Shown one piece after another: positions 55,966 to 64,000 of a stretch of 64,000 nucleotides of DNA. The stretch comes from Chitinolyticbacter albus (lineage in GTDB: Bacteria; Pseudomonadota; Gammaproteobacteria; Burkholderiales; Chitinibacteraceae). The stretch's first letter is position 1. Each line of letters begins with the position of its first letter. The notes below the pieces were generated by a model. It searched no databases. It had not been told where the DNA came from and was given only the letters and a program-made list of their open reading frames with translations. Made by a program: the position numbers and the translations under genes. The DNA is taken from positions 32,644 to 96,643 of the forward strand of contig NZ_JANBVF010000019.1 of NCBI RefSeq assembly GCF_024437655.1, in the 5' to 3' direction.

Positions 55966-57234
55966 ATGAAACCGACCCGTGCGATCCTGGTGGCCTGCGC
56001 GTTGCTCGCCAGCGCCTGCGTCCACGCCGAGAAAACGCGCATCGAATTCTGGACGATGAGCCTGAAACCCAAATTCGACGGCTATTTCCAGAAACTGGAG
56101 CAAGAGTACGAGCGCGCCAATCCCAATGTCGACATCGTCTGGGTCGATCACCCTTGGGACAAGATCCAGGCTCGCCTCTTGGGCGCCATCGCCATCTCGC
56201 AGCCGCCCGCCCTCGTCAACCTCAACGTGGAATGGGCGTACGATCTGGCGCAGCGCCACGACATCCTGCCGCTCAACAGCCTGCTCGGCGCCGACCGCGA
56301 TCGCTATATGCCGGGCGCGCTGGCCGACGTGACCTTCGACGGCAAAACCTACGCCTTCCCCTGGTACAACGGCGTATCGGTGCTGGCCGTGAACACCGAG
56401 CTGTTCCAGAAGGCCGGGCTCGACCCGAAGAAACCCTTGAAGACGCTGGACGAGCAGCTTGCTGCCGCGCGCGTGATCAAGGAGAAGACGGGCGTCGCCG
56501 GCTTCGCCCCCGAGCTCGGGCTGCCGGTGCGTATTTTCCTGGCCGAAGGCCTGCCGCTGACGCAAAACCGCCAGGCCGTGTTCAACTCGCCGCGCCACGT
56601 GGCGCTGCTGGAAAAATACGCCGCCGCCTACCGTGATGGCGCGCTGCCGCGCGAGAAGGGGCTGCTGTTTGCAGAGGACAACTTCCAGGCTGCCATCGGT
56701 GCCTACAACACCGGCAAGCTCGCCATGCTGGAAACCGCGCCGACCGCGCTCGGCCGCGTGAAGGACGAAGGCAAGGCGGTGTATGGCAAGACCGACGTGC
56801 TACCGGCGCCGCAAGGCCCGACCGGCGTGGTCAAGGGCGGCTGGCTGTTCAACTTCGCGGTGCCGCGCGGCGTGAACCCCAAGGCGCTGCCGGAAGTGGC
56901 CAAGTTCGCCAAGTTCCTGACCAACGACGCCAACCAGCTGGGCTTCTCCAAGGCCACCGGCGGCACCTACCCTTCGGTGCGCCAGGCCGCGCTCGACCCC
57001 TTCTTCCAGCAGCTGCCCGCCAACGCCGGCGCGGTGGAAAAGGCCCGCGCCATCGGCGCGCGTAACCTTGCCAACGTGCGTACGCTGACGCTCCTGGGTA
57101 TCGACGATCCGGAACCGCTCTACCGCAAGCTGCGCGAGGAAGTGGAATCGGCCGTCACCGGCCGCAAGAGCGCCAAGGCCGCGCTCGATGCGGCGACGGC
57201 GTTCTGGAACGCCAAGCTGGCCGGGGCGCGCTGA
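55966..57234 (+). CDS. Sugar ABC transporter substrate-binding protein 2
   Basis: The 422-residue protein is a paralogue of the one at 51216, sharing EKTRIEFWTMS, NPNVDIVW, QPPALVNLN-like, FNSPRHVALL, GVVKGGWL and FLTNDANQL. Its signal peptide ends CVHAEKT; LASACVHA could also be read as a lipobox (LASAC). GGAG 7 nt before ATG 55966 supports the start. Two binding proteins with one permease/ATPase set suggest two related ligands or different expression conditions. Confidence 0.88.
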   Translation: MKPTRAILVACALLASACVHAEKTRIEFWTMSLKPKFDGYFQKLEQEYERANPNVDIVWVDHPWDKIQARLLGAIAISQPPALVNLNVEWAYDLAQRHDILPLNSLLGADRDRYMPGALADVTFDGKTYAFPWYNGVSVLAVNTELFQKAGLDPKKPLKTLDEQLAAARVIKEKTGVAGFAPELGLPVRIFLAEGLPLTQNRQAVFNSPRHVALLEKYAAAYRDGALPREKGLLFAEDNFQAAIGAYNTGKLAMLETAPTALGRVKDEGKAVYGKTDVLPAPQGPTGVVKGGWLFNFAVPRGVNPKALPEVAKFAKFLTNDANQLGFSKATGGTYPSVRQAALDPFFQQLPANAGAVEKARAIGARNLANVRTLTLLGIDDPEPLYRKLREEVESAVTGRKSAKAALDAATAFWNAKLAGAR

Positions 57235-57253
57235 TTCTGGATGGAAGTAGGTG

Positions 57254-57598
57254 ATGATGTCCTTGCTGTTTCCTGCACTGCTCATCGCCTATGTCTTGCT
57301 GGCAGCGCTGTTTCTAGCCGCAGCGTGGCCGTCGTCTCACCGGGCCAAATGGCTCGGTGTTACTGCGATCGCCGCTGCAGCGCCGTTGTTCTTCTGGATT
57401 GGCGCCTTCGCAGAGCAGTTCGGCGCGGGCCAGTGCTATTCCGATGCGATTGGCATGATCGCAAATGCAGTGGAAGGCACTGATGCGCCAAACGAACTTG
57501 CTCGGAAGATTCGCGCTTTGCCTTTGCGCGGCTACGAAACCGTTTGCTCGAACGTGGAAACAGCAGCACAAAACCTGCCAAACGCAGGTACACCTTAG
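57254..57598 (+). CDS. Small membrane protein of unknown function
   Basis: The 114-residue product has two membrane helices (about residues 4-26 and 34-55) and a soluble C-terminal tail with two cysteines (GAGQCYSD and YETVCSN) that could pair outside the membrane. I do not recognise the family. Start codons GTG 57251, ATG 57254 and ATG 57257 are all possible; GGAAG favours 57254. It follows the binding-protein gene by about 20 nt. Confidence 0.55.
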   Translation: MMSLLFPALLIAYVLLAALFLAAAWPSSHRAKWLGVTAIAAAAPLFFWIGAFAEQFGAGQCYSDAIGMIANAVEGTDAPNELARKIRALPLRGYETVCSNVETAAQNLPNAGTP

Positions 57599-57635
57599 GC
57601 ATTCATTCGAAACGGATTGAGAGCATTGGGCTTTA

Positions 57636-58091
57636 ATGAGCAACGTCATCGATCAGGAAATTCATCGGCTCGCCGTTGCTAGCATTCGTCGAAGCAGCAT
57701 GGATATCAATACCTGGCTGCACACCACGATTGCCGGCTTGCATCCAGGCATCCCGCCCATGTTTGAACTTGATCCTGGTGAGCTACCACTTACGAGTGGG
57801 TTCTTCTCCGAGCAAAGCTGGTGGGTGATTACCACACGCAGAATCGCCTGCCAGCATGCTGGTGCTGCTGCCTCACTCGATCCCCGGTTTGGCATCGAAT
57901 TCAACTTCGACAACTTCAAAGGTCTCGACCAGAGCCGTCAGATGGGCGCCTTGCCTTGTTCTATCGCGACGATTACGTCACTTGAAGGAAAAGCACTGCA
58001 TTTTGAGTTCGAAACCGGCAAGGCATCAATGGCGCCCATCTATGCCTGCAGGTTTTGGAGGCAGGTAGCCCGTTTTCATCACAATCCTTAG
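57636..58091 (+). CDS. Hypothetical protein
   Basis: The 151-residue product has a mixed, globular-looking composition with Trp-rich stretches (EQSWWVITTRRIAC) but no motif I recognise. The segment SWWVITTRRI followed by a polar half recalls proteins with a PH-like beta fold, but this is weak. No signal peptide is seen. It stands alone between a small membrane protein and the hydroxylase gene; base composition is a little lower in GC than its neighbours. Confidence 0.45.
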   Translation: MSNVIDQEIHRLAVASIRRSSMDINTWLHTTIAGLHPGIPPMFELDPGELPLTSGFFSEQSWWVITTRRIACQHAGAAASLDPRFGIEFNFDNFKGLDQSRQMGALPCSIATITSLEGKALHFEFETGKASMAPIYACRFWRQVARFHHNP

Positions 58092-58167
58092 CGTCGCTTG
58101 AAGCTACGAAAGCAGCGCATAGGTTCATTGCGCCTTGATACCCACCCCATTCGCTTACACCGACCCG

Positions 58168-58737
58168 ATGTCGACTTTCTCCTCCTCCGCCCTCCCCAAA
58201 ACCACCCGCTACGGCGCCGGGGTATTCACCATCCACGATGTGCTGAGTGCGCAGGAATGCACTGACCAGATCGCCCGAAGCGAACAGGGCGGCTACGATG
58301 CCGCCCCGTTGCAGACGGCGCAGGGCCCGGTGATGGCCAGCGAAGTCCGCAATAATGATCGCCTGATCGTCGACGACACCCCGCTCGCAGCCAGCCTGTT
58401 CGAGCGCGTACAGGTCGCGCTGCCGCCCGAACTGGAAGGCTGGCGGGTCAGCCGGCTCAACGAGCGCTTTCGTTATTACCGCTATACGCCCGAGCAGTAT
58501 TTCAAGTGGCACTACGACGGCACGTATCGCGCCAGTGATAACGAGGAAAGCTTTCTCACGCTGCTGATCTATCTGAATGCAAACTACACAGGTGGCGCCA
58601 CCGAGTTCGGCTGGGATGCAGTCCAGCCCGCCACCGGCATGGCATTGGTGTTCCCCCACCAGCTGCGCCATCAAGGCGCCACCATCATCGAAGGCACCAA
58701 ATACGTGCTGCGCACTGATGTGATGTACCAGCGCTAG
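58168..58737 (+). CDS. Prolyl 4-hydroxylase-like 2-oxoglutarate/Fe(II) oxygenase
   Basis: The 189-residue protein has the P4H alpha-subunit core: iron ligands His115 and Asp117 in KWHYDGTY, His168 in PHQLRHQG, and Lys178 in GTKYVLRTDVMY for 2-oxoglutarate binding. It should hydroxylate a protein side chain or small molecule in the cytosol using oxygen; the substrate is unknown. ATG 58168 is chosen; an in-frame TTG at 58135 is possible. Confidence 0.85.
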   Translation: MSTFSSSALPKTTRYGAGVFTIHDVLSAQECTDQIARSEQGGYDAAPLQTAQGPVMASEVRNNDRLIVDDTPLAASLFERVQVALPPELEGWRVSRLNERFRYYRYTPEQYFKWHYDGTYRASDNEESFLTLLIYLNANYTGGATEFGWDAVQPATGMALVFPHQLRHQGATIIEGTKYVLRTDVMYQR

Positions 58738-58855
58738 TTCGGTCTCAGCTTCGGGCCACGATGCGCTGACCGATGTATCGCCCAGGCAGTGGCATGGCGG
58801 CGCACCGGTCACGCAGGGTCGTGCTTGAACTTGCCAGCGGGTACAATTGCCCATC

Positions 58856-58875
58856 GGCCGTCCTTGTGGACGGCC
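58856..58875 (+). repeat. Perfect 8-bp hairpin before the PpiC-type gene
   Basis: GGCCGTCC-TTGT-GGACGGCC is followed by TTCTC and lies 16 nt before the ribosome site of the isomerase gene. It may be a terminator for the hydroxylase transcript or a structure in the isomerase leader. Confidence 0.5.
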
Positions 58876-58900
58876 TTCTCATGCCAGCACAGGAGCCCTC

Positions 58901-59626
58901 ATGGCCATTACCGTCAATGGCGTCGCGATCGACGAAGCCGAACTCAACGCCGCCATCGAACAAGCGCAAGACGCGCCGGGCGCCCGCGATGCGCTGACCC
59001 AGGAATTCATCCTGCGCGAGCTCTTGACGCAGGAAGCGCGCAAGCACGGCATCACCGCAGAGGACAGCGACGAGGCCATCAACACGCTGCTGCAGCAGGA
59101 AATCAAGGTAACACCGCCCACCGAGGCCGATGCGCGCGAGTACTACACCAACAATCCGCAAAGCTTCGTGCGCGGCGAGGAAGTTGAGGCCGCCCACATC
59201 CTGTTCTCGGTGGAAGACGCCACCAGCGCATCGCTGGTACGTGCCAAGGCCGAACGCGTGCTAGCCGAAGTGAAGACCGCGCCGTTCACCTTCAGCGCCG
59301 TGGCGCGCGAGCAATCGTCCTGCCCGTCCAAGGCGCAAGGCGGCGAGCTTGGCAGCTTCGGTCGCGGCCAGATGGTGCCCGAATTCGAGGCCGCCGCCTT
59401 TGCGCTGGGCGAGGGCGAAATCAGCCCCGAGCTCGTCGAAACCCAGTTCGGTTTCCACATCATCAAAGCCGGCAAGAAAAAGGCCGGCGAAGCGGTGGCG
59501 TTTGACGAAGTGAAGGATCGCCTGGCGCAGTTCCTGGTCGAAATGGCCCAGCGCCGTGCGATGAACGACTACCTGCAAGGCCTGGTCCAGGGCGCCAAGA
59601 TCGAAGGCTATACGCTACCGGCCTAA
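58901..59626 (+). CDS. PpiC/parvulin-type peptidyl-prolyl isomerase
   Basis: The 241-residue protein has an N-terminal helical chaperone-like part (DALTQEFILRELLTQEARKHGI) and a central parvulin domain (VEAAHILFSVEDA, SSCPSKAQGGELGSFGRGQMVPEFE, QFGFHIIKAGKK). It lacks a signal peptide, so unlike SurA or PrsA it should act in the cytoplasm, resembling NifM-type or PpiD-fragment proteins. AGGAG 5 nt before ATG 58901 decides the start over 58847. A strong terminator follows. Confidence 0.88.
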   Translation: MAITVNGVAIDEAELNAAIEQAQDAPGARDALTQEFILRELLTQEARKHGITAEDSDEAINTLLQQEIKVTPPTEADAREYYTNNPQSFVRGEEVEAAHILFSVEDATSASLVRAKAERVLAEVKTAPFTFSAVAREQSSCPSKAQGGELGSFGRGQMVPEFEAAAFALGEGEISPELVETQFGFHIIKAGKKKAGEAVAFDEVKDRLAQFLVEMAQRRAMNDYLQGLVQGAKIEGYTLPA

Positions 59627-59642
59627 TTGCCCCAGTACCCCC

Positions 59643-59671
59643 GAAAACACCCCGCATTGCGGGGTGTTTTC
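59643..59671 (+). terminator. Rho-independent terminator after the isomerase gene
   Basis: GAAAACACCCCGC-ATT-GCGGGGTGTTTTC is a perfect 13-bp stem whose 3' arm ends in TTTTC, 17 nt after the stop codon. Confidence 0.92.
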
Positions 59672-59713
59672 GTTGGGAGACGGGCCCGGCCAGCCCAATG
59701 CCCGGTGGTTGGA

Positions 59714-59816
59714 TCCGATATACAACCGACCCCAATAACGAATATCGGAAGCGAAGCGTAATTTTATCAAAAGGGACTAGGGTGCAAACAGTGGCATGAC
59801 CATGCCTCAGTCATGC
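59714..59816. promoter_or_regulatory. Two inverted repeats upstream of the holin-like cassette
   Basis: TCCGATAT (59714-59721) pairs with ATATCGGA (59742-59749) across 20 bases. Nearer the gene GCATGAC (59794-59800) pairs with GTCATGC (59810-59816) across 9. The intervening DNA is AT-rich (GTAATTTTATCAAAAGG). These could be regulator sites or leader structures controlling a potentially lethal cassette. No consensus sigma factor site was recognised. Confidence 0.4.
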
Positions 59817-59828
59817 TGGAGAGCCCTC

Positions 59829-60470
59829 ATGCCCCTACCCATACTCGGCGCCGTGCTCAGCACCATCGCGCCCCAGCTCGCCAAACGCGGCCTCGACCTC
59901 TTGAGCGGCATCTTTCGCGGCGCCCTCGATCAGGGCGCCGAGCAGGTGACCGAGCTGATCAAGGAAAAGACCGGCATCGACATCGCCGACGCCGCCGACG
60001 ACAAGCTCACCGACGAGCAGTGGCTCCAGCTCAAACAGTTTGAACTGGATAACCAGGCGCAGCTGATCACCTGGCGCCAGCAGATCGATGCGCACGAGCT
60101 GGAAATGGAAAAGTTGCGCACCGCCGATGTGCAGGACGCCCGCGCCACCGGCGGCAAGCGCGACGACAACGACGACCCGCTGGTGCGCCGCTTCACCTAC
60201 TACTACGCCTACCTGATTACCGCGCTGACCTTCGTCTTCATCGTGCTCGCCATCCTGCTGCCCTTCCTGTTCAACGCGAAGGAGCTCCCGCGTGACTCGG
60301 CGCAGATCATCAACACCGTGGTCGGCTTCCTGCTCGGCGTGGGCCTTTCCACCATCATCCAATACTTCTACGGCTCCAGCCGTGGCAGCAGCAACAAGCA
60401 GAAACAACTCGAAGAACTGACGCAACGCATGGCAGCCGGCGTCCGGCCCCACACCGAAGGAGGACACTAA
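59829..60470 (+). CDS. Holin-like membrane protein of a lysis-type cassette
   Basis: The 213-residue protein has an amphipathic N-terminal part (LSTIAPQLAKRGLDLLSGIF), a charged helical middle (residues 58-120), two membrane helices (about 126-148 and 160-181) and then YFYGSSRGSSNKQKQL, a YFGSS-GS-K ending I associate with phage holin-like proteins. It starts 2 genes of a tight cassette: the endolysin gene begins 1 nt after its stop. GGAGAG before ATG 59829 supports the start. Assignment as a holin rests on topology and context. Confidence 0.65.
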   Translation: MPLPILGAVLSTIAPQLAKRGLDLLSGIFRGALDQGAEQVTELIKEKTGIDIADAADDKLTDEQWLQLKQFELDNQAQLITWRQQIDAHELEMEKLRTADVQDARATGGKRDDNDDPLVRRFTYYYAYLITALTFVFIVLAILLPFLFNAKELPRDSAQIINTVVGFLLGVGLSTIIQYFYGSSRGSSNKQKQLEELTQRMAAGVRPHTEGGH

Positions 60471-60471
60471 G

Positions 60472-61701
60472 ATGGGACTCAACCGCGAGCAGGCCGTGTT
60501 TCTACAACACGTGGCCGAGCTGATCCGCAAGGCGCCGGAGCTCGGCCTCACGCTCACCGGCGGCGAACTCTACCGCACGCCTGAGCAACAGGCGCTGCAC
60601 ATCAAGAACGGCCGCAGCAAGACCATGAACAGCCAGCACCTCAAGCGGCTGGCCATCGACCTCAACTTCTTCGAAACCACGCCGGACGGCAAGCTCAACC
60701 TGGTCCAGGACAGCGACGCGGTACGCCAACTCGGCGCGTTCTGGGAAAGCCTGGACACCGCCAATCGCTGGGGCGGCAATTGGCAAAGCTTCAAGGACGC
60801 ACCGCATTTCGAGCGGCGCGAGGGCACGCTGGCCGACGCCACCTCCGAGGCAGCCCGGCCCACCGCCACGTCGACCGTCGTGGAAATCCCCGCTCCACCC
60901 ACGCGGGGCCTGGCACTGCTGGGCGACACCGTGGGCTTTCGTGCCCGCAATCTGCGCGACGATGTCGAGACCGTGCAGCGCCTCGTCAACCTGAATGTCA
61001 GCCGCATCGGGCTCACCGTGCCGCTGCAGTGCGACGGCATCATCGGCGAGAAGACCATGGCGGCACTGCGCACCTTTCGCAGCAAGGTGCTAGGTGTCGA
61101 CGAAGCCGACCTCGTGCTCAAGCCGCGCGACGCCACGCTGGGCGCCTTGTGCCTGGCGCTGCCCAAGGCACTCGATAACGCGCTGTGCGGCCTGTTGTAC
61201 CTGCATGCCGCCGATGCGGTCGTCACGGCGTTTGCCGGCCCCATCGCCGACACCATGACGGCGTACGACATCAATACGCCGCTACGCCAAGCGCATTTCC
61301 TGTCCCAGATCGGCCACGAGAGCGGCGAGTTGCGCTTTCGCGAGGAACTCGCCAGCGGCGCGGCCTACGAAGGGCGGCGCGACCTCGGCAACACCCAGCC
61401 GGGCGACGGGGTGCGCTACAAGGGCCGCGGCCTGATCCAGCTGACCGGCCGCGCCAACTACGGCGACTATGCGCGCACCAACCGCTTTGGCACCGACGTG
61501 CTGGCCAACCCCGCGCTGGTTGCCAGCGACGATGCGCTCACGGTCGACGTCGCCGGCTGGTACTGGGACAAGCGCCGTATCAACATGCTGGCCGACCGCG
61601 ACGATGTCGAAGCGGTGACCCGCGCCATCAACGGTGGCCTCAACGGCCTTTCCGATCGCAAGCGGTTGCTGACACGGGCGCGCACGCTGCTAGGGGCCTA
61701 G
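60472..61701 (+). CDS. Dual-domain endolysin: M15-like peptidase and GH19 muramidase/chitinase
   Basis: The 409-residue protein lacks a signal peptide. Residues 1-120 resemble M15C peptidases (GGELYRTPEQQ; zinc-binding H56-x6-D63 in HLKRLAIDLNFF; a later His in KDAPHFER). Residues about 145-215 look like a peptidoglycan-binding segment (DDVETVQRLVNLN, CDGIIGEKTMAALRTFR). Residues about 240-409 form a GH19 domain with catalytic Glu in GHESGELRFREE and GRGLIQLTGRANY. It could cut both peptide and glycan bonds of the wall, or chitin. Release would need the holin-like partner encoded directly upstream. Confidence 0.85.
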   Translation: MGLNREQAVFLQHVAELIRKAPELGLTLTGGELYRTPEQQALHIKNGRSKTMNSQHLKRLAIDLNFFETTPDGKLNLVQDSDAVRQLGAFWESLDTANRWGGNWQSFKDAPHFERREGTLADATSEAARPTATSTVVEIPAPPTRGLALLGDTVGFRARNLRDDVETVQRLVNLNVSRIGLTVPLQCDGIIGEKTMAALRTFRSKVLGVDEADLVLKPRDATLGALCLALPKALDNALCGLLYLHAADAVVTAFAGPIADTMTAYDINTPLRQAHFLSQIGHESGELRFREELASGAAYEGRRDLGNTQPGDGVRYKGRGLIQLTGRANYGDYARTNRFGTDVLANPALVASDDALTVDVAGWYWDKRRINMLADRDDVEAVTRAINGGLNGLSDRKRLLTRARTLLGA

Positions 61702-61703
61702 CA

Positions 61704-62510
61704 ATGGCCGAAGAGCGGGACCGCCCGGTCGGCCACTGGCTGGATCTCTCCACCAAGGCCATCTCCCTGATCTCGCTCGCCATCGCGGCTTACGCGGCCT
61801 ATCGCGCGCTGCCGCTGGACCAGGAAATCGCCGAACTCAATCGCGCGGCCAAGGAGCAGGAACGCAAGACGACCGAGATCGATAATGCGCTCAAGCTGGC
61901 CCGTGCGGACCTGGAACGCGCCGAATCCGAGCGGCGGCTGACGCTGGAGCTCTACAAGGAAGTGCAGGCGGTGCTGGCGCTCGATCACAAGGATCCGCGC
62001 CGCGAGGACGCGGTGCGCGTGCTGGTCGAATCGCTGGCCGATGATCCGTTCCGCTGGAAACTGCTGCAGGCGCTGGCGGTGGGCGCGTCCAGCCAGGAAG
62101 TGCAACGCAAAGCGGGTTCCACCGCCAGTTTCTATCGCGAGGAATCGGTCGTTCCCGCCGCCCCCGCCGCGCCTGCGGCCAGGCCCGAGGCGAAAACCAG
62201 TGCCTACGCCGGCTACAATATCGACCTATTCCATTGCGAGCGGCGCGCCGCCGCCGGCAAGGCCGAAGCCGCATCGGCCCTGACCTTGCGCCCCAAGGCG
62301 GGAGCCGGGCGCTGGCGCATTCGTCTGTTGCCCGACGAAATCAACCTGCAACCTGGCTACCAGGTCAGCGGCCGGCTGATCCGGCACAACGCCGACGAAA
62401 CCGTGGCCGCGAGGCAGTTGGCCGATGCGCTGGCCGGACAAGGTCTCCCCGTCCAACTGGCACTGATTGCCTATCCCACCCCGCATTATTTGAGCATTTT
62501 CTTCTGTTAG
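61704..62510 (+). CDS. Membrane-anchored coiled-coil protein, spanin-like
   Basis: The 268-residue protein has one N-terminal membrane helix (AISLISLAIAAYAAYRAL) followed by a long coiled coil (EIAELNRAAKEQERKTTEIDN onward, to about residue 90). An Ala/Pro linker near 150 comes next, then a C-terminal globular domain (GYNIDLFHCERRAA, PVQLALIAYPTPHYLSIFFC). The N-terminal half has the layout of a phage inner-membrane spanin (Rz). The extra C-terminal domain is unusual for spanins and unrecognised. It starts 2 nt after the endolysin stop, so the three genes form one cassette. Confidence 0.65.
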   Translation: MAEERDRPVGHWLDLSTKAISLISLAIAAYAAYRALPLDQEIAELNRAAKEQERKTTEIDNALKLARADLERAESERRLTLELYKEVQAVLALDHKDPRREDAVRVLVESLADDPFRWKLLQALAVGASSQEVQRKAGSTASFYREESVVPAAPAAPAARPEAKTSAYAGYNIDLFHCERRAAAGKAEAASALTLRPKAGAGRWRIRLLPDEINLQPGYQVSGRLIRHNADETVAARQLADALAGQGLPVQLALIAYPTPHYLSIFFC

Positions 62511-62653
62511 TTAAATTCTTTAGGCTTTAAAGAAATAAAAGAGCGGCGTACACTGCCTGGGCAGCCGACCATCCGGAGCCGGAATTTCAACGGTTCCGCT
62601 TGAATAAGCCACTCCGTGCAACCATGTGTGAATGCGTAACCCTCAGGCTCACC

Positions 62654-63340
62654 ATGTCCCACCCGACCGCTCCCCTCTCCGACGATCAACGCCTCGCTGC
62701 TGCTGGCCATGGCGTGCTTTGCGCCCGCGATGGCGAGCTGTTGGCTGACAAGGTCGCCACCGCGCGGCTGCCGACGCGGCACGGCGAATTCGTCTCGCAC
62801 GTCTATCGTGCGCGGCTCGACGGTGTCGAACACGTCGCGCTGGTGAAGGGCGATGTCTCGGGTGACACCCCGGTGCTGGTGCGGCTGCATTCCGAATGCC
62901 TGACCGGCGATGTGTTCGGCTCCTTGCGCTGCGACTGCGGCGAGCAGCTGGAGCTGGCGCTCGCCCGGATCGAGCATGAAGGGCGCGGTGTGCTGCTCTA
63001 CCTGCGCGGCCAGGAGGGGCGCGGCATCGGCATCACCCACAAGATCCGCGCCTACGCGCTGCAGGACGAAGGGCTCGACACGGTCGAAGCCAATGCCGCG
63101 CAAGGCCTGCCGATCGATGCGCGCAGTTACGAGGCCGCAGCGGCCATCCTGCGCGACCTCGGTGTGCGCTCCGTCCGGCTGATGAGCAACAATCCGAGAA
63201 AGCTCGCCGCGCTGGAAGCCGCCGGCATCACGATGGCCCGGCGCGAAGCGCACGAGATTGCCGCCAATCATGAGAACCGTGTCTACCTGGAAACCAAGCG
63301 CAGCAAGCTTGGCCACCTGCTGCGGCTGGAAAAGAACTGA
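62654..63340 (+). CDS. ribA: GTP cyclohydrolase II
   Basis: RibA opens GTP to 2,5-diamino-6-ribosylamino-pyrimidinone phosphate, the first step of riboflavin synthesis. The 228-residue protein has the zinc site Cys82, Cys93, Cys95 ([16 protein letters not shown]), the GTP-binding [22 protein letters not shown] and the [11 protein letters not shown] segment. It is the stand-alone form without a RibB domain. ATG 62654 is chosen over 62600 and 62624. A 7-bp hairpin at 62516-62534 lies in the preceding gap. Confidence 0.94.
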   Translation: MSHPTAPLSDDQRLAAAGHGVLCARDGELLADKVATARLPTRHGEFVSHVYRARLDGVEHVALVKGDVSGDTPVLVRLHSECLTGDVFGSLRCDCGEQLELALARIEHEGRGVLLYLRGQEGRGIGITHKIRAYALQDEGLDTVEANAAQGLPIDARSYEAAAAILRDLGVRSVRLMSNNPRKLAALEAAGITMARREAHEIAANHENRVYLETKRSKLGHLLRLEKN

Positions 63341-63383
63341 GCCCGAGCCACGCGTGTGATAGCCCCGTGGTCAACGCGCGGCA

Positions 63384-63587
63384 TCAGCCTGTGGGGTTCT
63401 GGTACTGATCGGTTCTGTTGTCCGTCCGCCCGGTCAATAGAGTCACCGTCGGCGGCAGGGACGCATAGGTCCTGAACCGCTTGTTGCATTCCGGACAGTA
63501 GTAGTCTTCATACTCGTTGTGCCCTTCCTGCTGGGTGTCCATCACCCGCATCGTTGCGCCGCAGTAGTCGCAAGTCTTTTCAAACAT
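63384..63587 (-). CDS. Small zinc-ribbon protein
   Basis: The 67-residue product has CDYC (residues 6-9) and CPEC (31-34), two CxxC knuckles of a zinc ribbon, separated by a Gln/Glu-rich loop. The C-terminal part is polar. Such proteins often bind nucleic acids or serve as assembly factors; the role here is unknown. GGAAAGGG before ATG 63587 is a good ribosome site. It converges on ribA. Confidence 0.7.
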   Translation of the reverse strand: MFEKTCDYCGATMRVMDTQQEGHNEYEDYYCPECNKRFRTYASLPPTVTLLTGRTDNRTDQYQNPTG

Positions 63588-63898
63588 GGCCCTTTCCTCA
63601 TCAAGAATACGGGTATCGCCCGGATTGAGCGGCCCATAGCAAGGAACGTGGCGCGTTGCTCAGTGTGAAACACCCAGCCGTTGCAGGCGCCGCAAGCAAA
63701 ACCCAGTGCGATGGTGCTGGCAAGGCGCGCCGAGCGCAGCGGGGTGATCCTCGCAGCGAGGCGCGGCCATGCGCCAGGCCTTTGCTTCGCATCCATGTTT
63801 GAAGGCCGGTTCAGCCTAAGGCCCTTACCCGATGCCGCGTGTATGCTGCTGCGCATACCCTTGCGTCATCGGCCTGACCCGGATTCACCGTTTTCGCC
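63588..63898. other. Intergenic region before moaA
   Basis: These 311 bases hold a 6-bp hairpin GTATGC-TGCTGC-GCATAC (63841-63858) near the moaA start. A minus-strand frame from 63856 overlaps the zinc-ribbon gene and has no clear ribosome site, so I do not call it. The conserved elements of the molybdenum-cofactor riboswitch were not recognised. Confidence 0.4.
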
Positions 63899-64000
63899 GT
63901 GCACGCCCTCGCCTCCACCCCGCCCACGCCCGCCGCGCTGATCGACCGCTATGGTCGCCGCATCGACTACCTGCGCGTCTCGGTCACCGACCGGTGCGAC
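63899..64000 (+). CDS. moaA: GTP 3',8-cyclase, 5' part only
   Basis: The visible 34 codons from GTG 63899 read to LIDRYGRRIDYLRVSVTDRCD, the characteristic MoaA start. It ends at the first Cys of the radical-SAM CxxxCxxC cluster, which would continue past the window. MoaA makes the cyclic pterin precursor of molybdenum cofactor. The GTG start is the first usable codon in frame before the conserved part. Confidence 0.85.
   Translation, partial: MHALASTPPTPAALIDRYGRRIDYLRVSVTDRCD

Noticed and set aside
63542..63856. 104-residue minus-strand frame upstream of the zinc-ribbon gene
   Set aside because: It overlaps the zinc-ribbon gene in another frame and has no good ribosome site; the smaller gene has CxxC pairs and a clear site.
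63588..63898. Molybdenum-cofactor riboswitch before moaA
   Set aside because: Only one short hairpin was seen; the conserved multi-stem core could not be recognised.

Overview
The window looks like a GC-rich betaproteobacterial chromosome of the Neisseriales type. A chitin-degrading member such as the Chitinibacteraceae would fit, but that placement is an inference from gene order (metE/metR, gmk-rpoZ-spoT, glyQ-glyS-gmhB-plsC) and family resemblance. No database search was possible. No rRNA, tRNA, CRISPR array or intact insertion sequence was seen.

Layout. Bases 1-4810 are an accessory region, lower in GC. It holds small same-strand genes (membrane protein, pentapeptide-like protein, isochorismatase-like hydrolase, broken membrane gene), a truncated and an intact copy of one GNAT acetyltransferase, about 1.1 kb of decayed DNA and a small diguanylate cyclase. 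Spacers after the first genes form imperfect hairpins, one with an integron attC-like core site, so a relic gene-cassette array is possible. From 4930 to 13842 come argC, a cupin-like/DUF2867 fusion, several single enzymes and the divergent metE/metR pair. A 142-143 bp terminally inverted repeat followed by a terminator sits directly after both argC and metE.

Bases 13843-19061 carry a flagellin gene with a well-formed sigma-54 promoter and an EF-hand loop in its variable domain, then gmk-rpoZ-spoT. Bases 19123-26417 are a three-gene minus-strand signalling operon (hybrid kinase, HD-GYP response regulator, REC-REC-kinase). Bases 26718-29150 carry thiS, thiG, a GNAT and trmB, with another 142-bp inverted-repeat element between thiS and thiG. 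At 29551-32504 are flgP/flgT-like genes and a secreted protein made of four almost identical 38-residue two-cysteine modules on Pro/Thr linkers.

Bases 32594-38924 are minus-strand housekeeping genes: an RsuA/RluF-like protein lacking the catalytic Asp, a YgjP-like protease, plsC, gmhB, glyS, a small lipoprotein and glyQ. Then come a soluble lytic transglycosylase, an NDUFA9-like protein, an RRM protein, D-lactate dehydrogenase, a FixL/FixJ-like two-component pair, a short tyrosine phosphatase, yaaA, and an EAL-HDOD protein.

Bases 49496-57234 hold a LysR regulator divergent from a sugar ABC importer with two paralogous binding proteins. After small hypotheticals, a prolyl-4-hydroxylase-like gene and a PpiC-type isomerase, bases 59829-62510 encode a compact holin-like / dual-domain endolysin (M15 plus GH19) / spanin-like cassette with no other phage genes nearby. 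The window ends with ribA, a zinc-ribbon protein and the 5' end of moaA. The best candidates for something undescribed are the lysis-type cassette, the tandem mini-domain protein, the gene-3' repeat-plus-terminator units and the possible cassette array.
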